A DNA stretch of 64,000 nucleotides from Pyropia haitanensis (lineage: Eukaryota > Rhodophyta > Bangiophyceae > Bangiales > Bangiaceae), in contig SDUX01000007.1 in NCBI GenBank assembly GCA_008729055.1, forward strand, positions 62,001 through 126,000. Reading direction: 5' to 3'. Both the position numbers and the translations under genes were made by a program. The notes below the pieces were generated by a model. The model searched no databases and was not told where the DNA came from. It was given only the letters and a program-made list of their open reading frames with translations. Positions 34,488 through 43,967 of the stretch are shown here, piece after piece; position 1 is the stretch's first letter; each line of letters opens with the position of its first letter.

Positions 34488-36299
34488 ATGGATCCTCATC
34501 TTCCGAAGGACTACGTACCCCCCGATGGGACGCGCCGAAAGGGCGTCTCCACGAGGTCTTCCTCTACCACTCAAGCCCGCAGCGACCCCCCTCCGCCTCC
34601 TCGTCGGGCCCCGTCGGCGCACGCCGACGTGGACCCAAAGGACGACCCGCTGACGTTCCCAGCGGCCTCGGCGTCGGCGGCTGGGCCGACGCCTACCGCA
34701 GAGGCGGAAGACGACGGCCGGACTGCCGCCTATGAAGCTGCCCTTGCTCAAGCGGAGCAAGCTTTGAATGACGAGCAGACCACGGTAGCCGAACTGACGC
34801 GACGTCTGCAGCAGCAACAAGATCTGCTGGTTGAGATGCAGAAGTCTGCTCAAGGGAGCAGATCCGCCAGTGGCTCCATGAAAAAGCCCCGACCCACCAA
34901 GAAGGGTCAGCCCAAGGATCGCAAGCAGCCGACACCTGAGCCTATCAAGGAACAACATGACACGGCGGAGCTACTTGCGGGACTCCAGGCTCTCCTTCAA
35001 GTGTACGGTGAGCGCCCCGCTCAGGGTACGCCCGAGCGCGGCCGCCGCACACGCAAGGGCCCTCGTCACACTCGACGTGACGCCGCCCCTTCCAAGTCCC
35101 GGTCATCGACGGCGACGGACCGATCTACTTCGTCCGATCGGTCATCGTCGTCATCGTCGACATCGGGGCCCCCGACCCCTCCTTTTCCGCCGTCTTCCCC
35201 GTCGGAATTTTCCGACAAGAGCACCACGGACGAGGAGGAAGCTACGCGACGCCGACGCGGACTCAAGTCCAAGCGATCAAAGAAGAACGAACACGAGGTG
35301 TTCGACCGTCGGATGGCCATCCACGCACCCAACCGTCGTTACCGACGTCTGTTGTGCTACAAGACGTACTTCCTGGAGGATACGCGCCTGGCGTATCCAC
35401 CCCGTCTTGACAGGAAAGCACATAAGCTGAACAAGTGCTTAGACGGGCCGTTCCAAGGTCAGGCGCCCTTCACTGGGAAGGACCCTCTCGCCATCTTCGG
35501 GTTCTTGTCTACGTTCAAGAAAGCTTGTGACGCCGCCGGAGCGTCACACGGACAAGCACTGCCTCTCCTCGGCTTTCGCCTGTCGGGGTCGGCCAAGCTG
35601 TCCTTCACCTCCGCCGTGTCCAACAGTGGGACACGGGACGCGCACGCCATCAAGACGTACGGGGACGGAGTGAACTGGCTGTTGCAGAAGTTTGCAACGC
35701 CGGACAAGTTGAACGAGGCCTACACCGAGGTCATTTCTGCTCGTCAAGAACAAGAAGAAGCACCTCGAGCGTTCGGCGAACGACTCGAGCGTATGTGCGA
35801 CCGCCTCGTCGGTTTGTTCAACAGCAGCGACCTCGTTGACACGTTCATCAACGGACTTCACGATGCGATCAAGGCTCAGGTTGTCATGTTCCAAATGACC
35901 AAGGGCCGCGTGTCACTGCCGGAGGCAATCACTACCGCGCAGATCTACTGGACGGGCGTCCAGAAGGTCAAGGTGGACCTGCGTCGACACATCCGGAACA
36001 CTACCTCTCCGATCCGTGTTGGAGCCGTCTCGGAAGCCGCCGTAGCAAATGTCGCGGTCACCCCGCCGCAGCCACCACGTTTCTCGCGAACGGAACGCAA
36101 CGCCACACCGGCATCGAGGTCCCCGTCCCCGCGTCGAACTGCAACTTCGACGGACGAATGCTACAACTGTCACCGGTTCGGGCACTTCTCCAGCGACTGC
36201 CCCGAACCTCGACGGAAACGCCGACGTTCGTCAACGGATCGTGCCGTAACGGCCTTCGTCGACACCGACGACCACCCTGCCCACGCTCAGGGAAACTGA
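34488..36299 (+). CDS. gag: Chromovirus Gag
   Basis: The ATG at 34488 (MDPHLPKDYV) gives about 603 residues; the frame is open for 19 more codons upstream without ATG. The N-terminal third is Ser/Pro/Gln-rich with a predicted coiled coil (AELTRRLQQQQDLLVEM). The capsid-like region includes DPLAIFGFLSTFKKACDAAG and ALPLLGFRLSGSAKLSF, and a retrotransposon-gag-like stretch with EAPRAFGERLERMCDRL and DTFINGLHDAIKAQV. A CCHC zinc knuckle, CYNCHRFGHFSSDC, near the C-terminus fits nucleic-acid binding. Gag packages the element RNA. It ends TGA at 36297-36299, directly after the slippery heptamer from which pol is reached. Confidence 0.9.
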   Translation: MDPHLPKDYVPPDGTRRKGVSTRSSSTTQARSDPPPPPRRAPSAHADVDPKDDPLTFPAASASAAGPTPTAEAEDDGRTAAYEAALAQAEQALNDEQTTVAELTRRLQQQQDLLVEMQKSAQGSRSASGSMKKPRPTKKGQPKDRKQPTPEPIKEQHDTAELLAGLQALLQVYGERPAQGTPERGRRTRKGPRHTRRDAAPSKSRSSTATDRSTSSDRSSSSSSTSGPPTPPFPPSSPSEFSDKSTTDEEEATRRRRGLKSKRSKKNEHEVFDRRMAIHAPNRRYRRLLCYKTYFLEDTRLAYPPRLDRKAHKLNKCLDGPFQGQAPFTGKDPLAIFGFLSTFKKACDAAGASHGQALPLLGFRLSGSAKLSFTSAVSNSGTRDAHAIKTYGDGVNWLLQKFATPDKLNEAYTEVISARQEQEEAPRAFGERLERMCDRLVGLFNSSDLVDTFINGLHDAIKAQVVMFQMTKGRVSLPEAITTAQIYWTGVQKVKVDLRRHIRNTTSPIRVGAVSEAAVANVAVTPPQPPRFSRTERNATPASRSPSPRRTATSTDECYNCHRFGHFSSDCPEPRRKRRRSSTDRAVTAFVDTDDHPAHAQGN

Positions 36300-36332
36300 G
36301 CGGTCGGTCGCGTGAGCCCGGCGCGGCCGACC
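36290..36332 (+). promoter_or_regulatory. Programmed -1 ribosomal frameshift site
   Basis: The heptamer G GGA AAC (36290-36296) is in the gag phase and immediately precedes the gag TGA. After a 5-nt spacer, an 11-bp stem forms between GGTCGGTCGCG (36302-36312) and CGCGGCCGACC (36322-36332) with a 9-nt loop; only one pair is a wobble. A slip of -1 at this heptamer enters exactly the pol frame. This is the canonical X XXY YYZ plus hairpin arrangement. Confidence 0.85.
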
Positions 36333-39300
36333 TTCCCCCTGACCGCGGCAAACCTCAACCAACACCTCGGTGTTGGACGTCGATCCTCAACAAGGCGTAC
36401 CGTCACTACACGGTTCCCCTGTGTCTGGGGCCTGCCCTAGAACACATGCGGGCGATGCGGCCCACGCTGGATACAGGGGCGGGTCTCAACCTCATTCAGG
36501 TTGACCAACTTCCGGCGAACTGGACCTCGTTCGCGTCCAAAAATCGACGGACGCCCAAGGTGGTTGACGCCAGTGGCAACCCCCTTCCCATCCTGGCGGC
36601 GATCAACATCATCGTCGACTCCGGGCACGTTAAGATGGTCTCAACGTTCCACGTCGTCAAGGAGTTGGCCGTCCCGGCCATCTTGGGTACCAGGTTCATC
36701 AACCAGCACGTGGAGGCTATTTACCCACGTCTCAACAAGGTGTACTGGACCGACCCCAGTTCACCTGTCTCGGTTTGCATGCCCATCTTGGACACGCACT
36801 GCATTCAACGGCAACAAGGCAAGGTCCGTCTGGCTAAGCGGACGACCTTGCCGCCGTTCACCGAAGTGTTCGCGGCAGCCAACAGCGACATCACCGGGTT
36901 GATCCATGTGACCACCAACTCAAGATTGCACCAAGGTCACCAAGTCATCTTGGCGAATGGGGTCGCCTGCACCTTGCCTGCCGTGCCCTTCCAGGTACGG
37001 TTGTGCAACGTCGGCGCGACAACCAGGTACCTCAAGAAAGGCACCGTCCTCGGGTCAGCGGAGATGTACGAGGGGCCAGTCATCGCCACGGTCGATGAGA
37101 AGCCCCAACCTCCGCAAGATAAGCCCGCGCCGTCGGTCGACTCAGTCGACCTCGCGGACGCTCCGAAGCACCTCCATAAGCGTATCCGGAGGATGCTCGA
37201 GCAGCATCAGGTCATGTGGAGCGGCAAGCTGGGGACGATCCACGCCACCGTTCATCGGATTGAAACCGATGACAAGATCATCCCGATCCACCAGGCCCCC
37301 TACCGGACGGGCCTGCGCAAGCGGGAGATCATCACGGACTGCATCAACGCCAGGCTCAAGCAGGAAGTGATACGGCCAAACCACAGCGACTGGTCAAGCC
37401 CAGTCGTGGTCGTGCCCAAGAAGAACGGCAAGCCGAGGTTCTGCATCGACTACCGACGGCTGAACGCCGTCACCAAGAAGGATACCTACCCCATTCCTAG
37501 GATGGATAATTGCCTCGACTCGTTGGGCGAGGCGCAGTTCTTCTCGACACTTGATTGCACAGCCGGTTACTGGCAAGTGCCACTCCGAAAGGAGGACCAA
37601 GAGAAGACCGCCTTCGCATGTCACGACGGACTCTTCGAATGGGTCGTCATGCCGTTCGGGCTGTCGAATGCCCCGGCAACGTTCCAGCGAGCCCTGGACA
37701 TCATCTTGTCTGGCCTCAAGTGGCAGATATGTCTTGTCTACCTTGACGACGTCATCGTGTTCTCCAAGTCCGCCGAGGAACACGTCCGCCATCTGGACGT
37801 AGTCTTGACACACCTACGTAAAGCAGGCGTCACACTCAACCTTGAGAAGTGTGCCTTCTTCAAGAAAGAAGTCGAGTACCTCGGTCAGTTGGTCTGCCCC
37901 GGCCAACTCAAGGTGCACAACAAGAACACCGAGGCCCTCAAACGGGCCACCTTCCCCAAGACGAAGACCCATATAAAGAGCTTCCTCGGTGCCTGCAACG
38001 TCTACCGACGCTTCGTCAAGGACTTCGCCAAGAGAGCGAGACCATTAACCGAGCTGACCAAGAACGACGTCGGCCCGGATCTGCCTGAACCAACGGCAGA
38101 AGAGCTCGCGGCGTTTGAAGACCTCAAACAAGCCTTGGTGACACCGCCGGTGCTCACCATCCCGCACCCCACCCGTCGATTCGTGGTCGACGTCGACGCG
38201 TGCGCGGACCAGCTCGGGTGCGCCTTGTTGCAAGAACAAGAAGATGGACAGCTGCAACCGGTGGGCTACTACAGCCGCACGTTGAAGCCGGCCGAGCAGA
38301 ACTACTGCACGACGGAACGTGAATGCCTCGGACTTGTGTGGGGAGTGCTGACCTTACGGCACTTCTTGGACGGCAACAATTTCACGGTGCGAACGGACCA
38401 TCAGGCACTAAGGTGGATCTACAATACCACCGACCCAAGCATCCGGTTGATGCGATGGCGCCTCCGCTTGGCCGAGTTCACCTTCGACGTCTTGTACAAG
38501 CCTGGTGCAAGTCATCACGCGCCCGACTTCTTGTCACGGACGCGCACCGGCGCCCTTGACGACTCGGATCTCGACGACGAGATCCCATGCTTGGCGCTGG
38601 CCGAGACGGCCAGAAGATTGCAGAGGGGGCGGTACACCCACGCGGTACGGCTGACGCCGATCGCGTTTGAGGACCTAGTAGCGGACCAGGCGACCGACGC
38701 CTTGTGCAAGGTCATCCGCAAGAAGATGGCCGCAGGCAAGGCCCCCAACTTCTCGGTGAAGGACGGCGCGCTCTACCGAGAGGGCCTCGACGGGGACCAG
38801 CTTGTGGTCCCGCACAAGCATCGGGCGAGGTTGCTCCACTTGGCCCACTTCCCGACCACGGAAGGACATCCGGGATCGAACCGGATGTACTACTCCATGC
38901 GGCGCCGGTTCTACTGGCCGTCGATGGCCACCGACGCCTACGGAGTGGTCACGCGGTGCGCCGCATGCGCACAGAGCCGGCTTGCGTTGCGACGCCACAC
39001 GGCGCCGATGAGGCTGTTCCCGGCGACCGAGCCGTTGACGGAAGTCAACGTCGACATCCTCGGGCCGCTGCCCGTCTCGTTGACGCGCAACAAGTACGTG
39101 TTGGCATTCACCGACCGCTTCTCCACGGTCGTCCGTTGCGTCGCCCTGAAGAAGGTGACCGCTGTCACGGTAGCCTCGGCGTTGGTGGAGGTATGGGTGG
39201 CCAGCTACGGGCCACCCGACGTGCTCCTGTCGGATCAAGGAAGCCAGTTCATGTCGAAGTTCTTCATCGCCGTGTGCCGGACCCTTGGCATTGAGACAAG

Positions 39301-40834
39301 GGAGTCGACGCCGTACCACCCGCAGACAAACGGGCAGGTGGAGCGGTACAACCGCACCATCGTCAAGCAGCTCCGGCACTACGTTGCGGATAACGCGCAA
39401 CGGTGGGATGAGCTCCTACCCATCCTCACGTACGCGTACAACACGCAGCCGCATCGATCGACGGGCGTGGCACCGTTCGAGCTGGTCATCCCCAGGCGGA
39501 TCCCGAACCTCACGGTGCACAGCCCGCCACCCGGTGTGTCTATCCAGGCACACGGCACCACCAAGGACGGCTCGCCTTTGTCGGTCAAGCGCTCCTTCAT
39601 GGCCCGGCTCCGCAAGACCATACCTAAGGTGGCCGAGGCTCTGCGCAAGACGCAGCAGCGCTACAAGAAGACGTACGACAAGAACCTTGCCACCCGGAAC
39701 AAGGATGTCAAGATCGGCGACTATGTGTACCTGAAGGCACACCAACGCGAGCACAAGTTGTCCAGCACCACGAACGGGCCGTTCCTTGTCGTCGACCTGG
39801 ACGACAAGACGTTCGTTGTCCAGGTGGGGGACGAGGAGAGCAGGGTGTCGTGGGACCAAGCGACGCCAGCCCCACGACCCGATGCAGCCGGGCAAGCCGA
39901 CGCCACCCCTCATGCCCTGCTCAAGGACAAGGTGAACTTGTCCGACCGTCCATCCGTGACGGACGACTACCTCATCGACAAGCTCGTCGGGTTACGGTGC
40001 GTCGATGGGGAGCACCAAGCCAAGGGGCGGTGGTGGGGGTACCAGAGCGTCGACGACGTGTGGACGCCGCTCGGCGACCTGCCGAAGCACTTGGTCCTGC
40101 GGTACCTGCGGAACCAGAACAAGCAAGTGCCGGGGTACGAGTGGTCACCAACTAAGATGACACTCAGGTCGCAGAGCCAAGGCCTCCCACACCCGGACGC
40201 CCGCGTGAACGCGGTGACCCCCAGCATCAGGTGGGTGCCAACCATCATCGCCTTCCACCAATCGCCCGACGGTCACGTCCAAGCGCGACTCATCTGGACC
40301 CACCCGCGAGGGCAGGTGGGCGAGGTCATCCCCCTGTACTACCTACGCAGTACATTCCCCACGAACTTCCCCCGCAACATACCGGAGCGGGCGGACTGGA
40401 CGGCTCCCCGAGCAATCGTGGACCGGTTGGAGAAGCTCCACGGGCCTCACACCATCGACTTGTTCGCCACTCAGGCGAACAAGAGGTTCGAGCGGTTCGG
40501 CTCCAAGGAGTGCGAGCCCGGGGCCGAGTGGCGTGACTCAATGAGTCACGACTGGACGCCCCACAACGCGTGGGCGAACCCCCCGACCTCGCTCCTCCCG
40601 GAGATTGCCGAGCGACTGGCAAGTGGCCCTCCATTGGCCCTCACCCTCCTCGCTCCCCGGTGGGAAGCGCAAGAATGGTTCAGTATCTTCATGAACCGAT
40701 GCTTCGAATACGAGGAGTTACCCTTGGAGTGCTTCCCCCGCTCGCCCGCGAGTCCCGACCTATGGGTGGCTGAGCACCCACCGGTCTGGACCACGATAGT
40801 ATTTCGCTTTGAGCGAAATCATGCCGGCGAGTAG
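36296..40834 (+). CDS. pol: Chromovirus Pol: PR-RT-RH-IN-chromodomain-MTase-like
   Basis: The start given is the point where the -1 shift enters this frame; there is no own initiator required. About 1512 residues follow. Protease has LDTGAGLNLI near residue 58. Reverse transcriptase shows FSTLDCTAGYWQVPL, MPFGLSNAPATFQ and YLDDVIVFS. RNase H starts FVVDVDACADQLGCALLQ and contains RTDHQALRWIY. Integrase has an HHCC finger (ending RCAACAQ) and a DDE core with VDILGPL, LSDQGSQF and GQVERYNRTI. A chromodomain follows (YLIDKLVGLRC ... RWWGY ... VWTPLGDLP), placing the element among chromoviruses that target heterochromatin. The last ~150 residues are an extra domain with TIDLFATQANKRFERF, AWANPPTSLLPEIAERL and LTLLAPRW, resembling Dam-type methyltransferase or DIRS-associated C-terminal domains. 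It ends in TAG. Confidence 0.92.
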   Translation: MSGRSREPGAADLPPDRGKPQPTPRCWTSILNKAYRHYTVPLCLGPALEHMRAMRPTLDTGAGLNLIQVDQLPANWTSFASKNRRTPKVVDASGNPLPILAAINIIVDSGHVKMVSTFHVVKELAVPAILGTRFINQHVEAIYPRLNKVYWTDPSSPVSVCMPILDTHCIQRQQGKVRLAKRTTLPPFTEVFAAANSDITGLIHVTTNSRLHQGHQVILANGVACTLPAVPFQVRLCNVGATTRYLKKGTVLGSAEMYEGPVIATVDEKPQPPQDKPAPSVDSVDLADAPKHLHKRIRRMLEQHQVMWSGKLGTIHATVHRIETDDKIIPIHQAPYRTGLRKREIITDCINARLKQEVIRPNHSDWSSPVVVVPKKNGKPRFCIDYRRLNAVTKKDTYPIPRMDNCLDSLGEAQFFSTLDCTAGYWQVPLRKEDQEKTAFACHDGLFEWVVMPFGLSNAPATFQRALDIILSGLKWQICLVYLDDVIVFSKSAEEHVRHLDVVLTHLRKAGVTLNLEKCAFFKKEVEYLGQLVCPGQLKVHNKNTEALKRATFPKTKTHIKSFLGACNVYRRFVKDFAKRARPLTELTKNDVGPDLPEPTAEELAAFEDLKQALVTPPVLTIPHPTRRFVVDVDACADQLGCALLQEQEDGQLQPVGYYSRTLKPAEQNYCTTERECLGLVWGVLTLRHFLDGNNFTVRTDHQALRWIYNTTDPSIRLMRWRLRLAEFTFDVLYKPGASHHAPDFLSRTRTGALDDSDLDDEIPCLALAETARRLQRGRYTHAVRLTPIAFEDLVADQATDALCKVIRKKMAAGKAPNFSVKDGALYREGLDGDQLVVPHKHRARLLHLAHFPTTEGHPGSNRMYYSMRRRFYWPSMATDAYGVVTRCAACAQSRLALRRHTAPMRLFPATEPLTEVNVDILGPLPVSLTRNKYVLAFTDRFSTVVRCVALKKVTAVTVASALVEVWVASYGPPDVLLSDQGSQFMSKFFIAVCRTLGIETRESTPYHPQTNGQVERYNRTIVKQLRHYVADNAQRWDELLPILTYAYNTQPHRSTGVAPFELVIPRRIPNLTVHSPPPGVSIQAHGTTKDGSPLSVKRSFMARLRKTIPKVAEALRKTQQRYKKTYDKNLATRNKDVKIGDYVYLKAHQREHKLSSTTNGPFLVVDLDDKTFVVQVGDEESRVSWDQATPAPRPDAAGQADATPHALLKDKVNLSDRPSVTDDYLIDKLVGLRCVDGEHQAKGRWWGYQSVDDVWTPLGDLPKHLVLRYLRNQNKQVPGYEWSPTKMTLRSQSQGLPHPDARVNAVTPSIRWVPTIIAFHQSPDGHVQARLIWTHPRGQVGEVIPLYYLRSTFPTNFPRNIPERADWTAPRAIVDRLEKLHGPHTIDLFATQANKRFERFGSKECEPGAEWRDSMSHDWTPHNAWANPPTSLLPEIAERLASGPPLALTLLAPRWEAQEWFSIFMNRCFEYEELPLECFPRSPASPDLWVAEHPPVWTTIVFRFERNHAGE

Positions 40835-40940
40835 CAGAGTAGCAAGTCGATTCATGGGTACCTGGGCGTCCCTATAGAGCTAGCCCCTCCCCCTTCTTCC
40901 CCACCAACTGCACCCGACACGCGGGAGCCTCCTACACCCG

Positions 40941-43899
40941 TCACTCACCCCCCTCGCCCCAGATGTCAGCCACGTTGAAGCGGCCCGCTGACCCCTCGCC
41001 GGGGTCATTCATCACCTCATCCAAGGCGGTGCGGAACCGGCCGTACAACAACGACCGCGACGCCGCGTCCAGCGCGGCGTCTGCCAGGGACCGCGACGCC
41101 ACCTCGAAGGTGGCGCCATCCAGCCGGTCCACCTCCAAGCGCAATGCCTGCTGCATCACGCGTACCGTCTCGCACCAGGCACGGTTGATCAGACGCGCCG
41201 GGAGGTGCATGCGCTTCAACTCGCGCAGGTCCTCCGAGCGGAAGAGTCGGCGGAACGCCGACTCGTCCGCCGGCGACGCGACCAACGGCACCTTCCCGGG
41301 GCCAGCCCTGTACCCCTCCGGGGTACACGACCGATACCGGGACCCCGTGGGAGAGAGCGACCGCGAGGCGTGGCGAGACCCGTGCCCGGGCCGACGCCGG
41401 GACGCCGAACGCGACGACGACGACGAATGCCGCCGTCGGTGAGTCGACCGCGTCTCCGCCGTCGACTCCGACTCGTCCTGCCGTCGGCCGGAACGGCGCG
41501 AATGACGACGGCGGCGTGAAGACCGCCCCCGCGCACGGCTCGGGGTCGCCGGTGAGGGCGACCGTTCACGTCGACCGCGGCACGCGCTAGCCGTGTCCTC
41601 GGAACGGCTGTGCCGGCGGCGTGGACGGGACCGGCGGCTCTCGGAAGCGCCCGGGCCCGAGGCGTTGCCGCGGCGACCCCTCTTCCCGCGGACGGGGCTG
41701 CCAAAGTCCCCCGCCCCGGCAGCGTCCCCAGCCGGAGGACGCTCACCCGGCCCCCTCCGCCGTGCCCGATGGGGGAGGCCGACCCCGACCCGACGTGTGT
41801 GGCGCCCGGCCACCACCCCGTCCGCCTCGACCGCGTCCGCGGCTACGCGCGGACCCTTTGTACCGGGAAGACCCCGGGGCGTCTTCGTCCCCGCTGGTGG
41901 CCCAACGACGTTGTGCCTCCGCAGCCGCCTCTTGCTGCGCCGCGAACGCCTTAGCGCGCTCGCGGGCCGCGCTGGCAGCCTCGGAGGCGTGCTCCGTTGC
42001 CGCTGCCTCGGCCGCCTTCTCTGCGGCCGCAGCTGCAGCAGCCGCCTGAGCCGCCGCAGCATGTGCCGCCGCCTCGTCATCTTGTCGACGACGATCCGCG
42101 TCCGCCGCCGGGAAGCCCGCGGCCCCTGACGGTGACTCGGCGGTAGGCCCGTCCGCCCTCGGCCCGGGCGATGGGCCCGCCGCCGCCCCGGCCCCGATGG
42201 GCTCCCCAAGTGGATCCTCCCGACGGGGGGAAGGAGGCACGGATGCCGGCCGCCGACCGAAGCGGCCCGCGTTAAGCCGGTCGGCGTCCCGCCGACCTGC
42301 GGCGGCGTCGCGAGAGGGACCCGCGGACGACCCACGCTGGGCGCGTGCGCGAGCTGCTGCCTGCGCTGCGCGGTTAGCAGCGCGAGCGCGCTGCCGCCGC
42401 TCTTCCCGCTCCTCCTTCTCCGCCGCCCTTGCCGCCTCCAACCGCTCCTCCGCCCGCATCGCGCTTTCGCGCAACGCCTCTTGTCGCCGACCACGGGAGA
42501 TGCTCAAGGAGTGCACGAACCTGGTCGTCGGCGCCCGCGCCGACGTCGGGCCACCCGTTTCCTTCCCACCCGCCGAAGGGGGGCCGTCGCCGCCATCCAC
42601 GTCGATGGGCGCCTCCGCGCCCCCTGACGCGTTGAGGTCCGGGCGACGTAGGGGACCGTCGCCCTTCAACTCGTCGGCCTTGGGAAAGCCCGGGAGGGAT
42701 TCCAGGGCCGCGAACCCGTACTCTTGGTCCGGTGTGTACTGGACCAGCACCCCCCGGGCGGCGTCCCCCACTCCCCCAACGTCCACCCACGCGGTGACGT
42801 GCGACCAGGGGAACGCCAAGGCCCCCGTGACGCACCGACCGAAGGCCAAGGCGGACCCAGGGGGTGACCCCTCTTGGAGATCGTCCAGCGGCAACCGGGA
42901 GAAGTGCTCAAGCAGGGTGCGCTTCAAGCGCACCAGCACTCCGCGCTCCCGGAGGGCTTGGAACCAGACGGCGGCGTAGTCGAGCACCATCTCCGTGGCC
43001 ACTATGGTCCACGCGACGTGGCTTGCGTCCTCAAGGTAGAAGTACACGTACTCCGCCAACAAGGGCATGGCCGGAGGGGAGCTCAAGCCCGCGTCCGCGA
43101 ACAACTCGGGCAGGGGCACGAGTTCCTCAGCCGCCGCGGGTCGGGTGGCGTCTAACTACCCAGCCCACAAGGGGCAGAGGAACCCGCAGGCCGTCGCCAC
43201 CACTTGGCGACGGCTGACGACGCTGGACGGACGACGGCGGCCGGCTAGGTAGCCCCCGCCGCGCACCGACATGTCCATGTCGACCGGGCGGCTCTCCGAG
43301 TACGACACCGTGGCGTGATGTCGTAGAAGGGCGCTCAACCCGACGAGGGCGGCCCGCATGGCAGATGTCGGGGTGTACATCATGTCCAACCCCTCGTAGA
43401 GGTCCTTCTCTACGAAGCGGGCCCGGGGCCACTCCCGCCGCAGGCGATCAAACGCCAGCGCGGCCGCGTGCACCGGGAAGGAGTGCCGCCGCTCGTAGTG
43501 CTTGCACGCTACGAGGAAGAAGTTGCGCACCCACTGCTGCAGCCCCTCCGCGCGCGTCTCTTGACGGAGCACCTCGTTGGCAAACACCAACGCCACGAAG
43601 GTGACCGCCTGCACGCCCGGCTGCCCCGTGGACGGAACGCCGTGCACGTCATGCAGGCGCACGCTGTCGTACGTGGCGACGTGACCCGAGGTCGTCACGT
43701 CGACGAACCGGTCCGGGAGCGCCCACCCGGCCTCGGCCACGTGGCGGAGGCACGCACGATGATGCTCGCGGGCCACGCGCAGCAGCTCCGCGTCGATGAA
43801 CGCCGGCGACATGAACCCCGGTCGGGGCACCCACTCCGACAACGGGCGGAAGACGATCTCCCCCGCCATGCCGCTGCGCCACCGGTGCGGTACCGGCAT
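40941..43899 (-). CDS. Antisense gene inside the chromovirus; probable 49-nt intron
   Basis: The frame runs on the minus strand from 43899 (or ATG 43869, MAGEIVFRPL) to 41747, then a 49-nt intron (41746-41698; GTGAGC...TTTGGCAG) joins phase 2 to 41697-40941. One in-frame TAG sits at 43158-43156. The N-terminal ~240 residues look globular (VRNFFLVACKHYERRHSFPV; FVEKDLYEGLDMMYTPTSAM). After the TAG comes another globular part (LLAEYVYFYLEDASHVAWTI), then Ala/Glu/Arg-rich coiled coil, an Arg/Ser-rich segment, and a helical end (FRRLFRSEDLRELKRM). No membrane span is seen, so it does not look like an envelope protein. Antisense extra genes between pol and the 3' LTR are known in some plant Ty3/gypsy elements. 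Function unknown. The intron is supported by phase and by coding-like sequence on both sides, but not by transcripts. Confidence 0.55.
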
Positions 43900-43956
43900 C
43901 GTCCGTCAACACGACGGACGAAGCAGCTTGGTCGCCGAGGGACGGCGACAAGCTAA

Positions 43957-43967
43957 CACGGGGGGTA
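43957..43967 (+). other. Polypurine tract (short)
   Basis: A G-rich run (ACGGGGGGTA) directly abuts the 3' LTR, the expected position of the plus-strand primer. It is short for such a tract, so the call rests mainly on position. Confidence 0.55.

Noticed and set aside
43142..43160. Intron explaining the TAG in the antisense chromovirus gene
   Set aside because: A GTAGTT donor exists, but no nearby AG gives a matching phase at a plausible intron length.
12747..43899. Reassignment of TAG to an amino acid
   Set aside because: CCT5, the F-box gene, the DUF3110 gene and chromoviral pol all end properly at TAG, so TAG terminates here.
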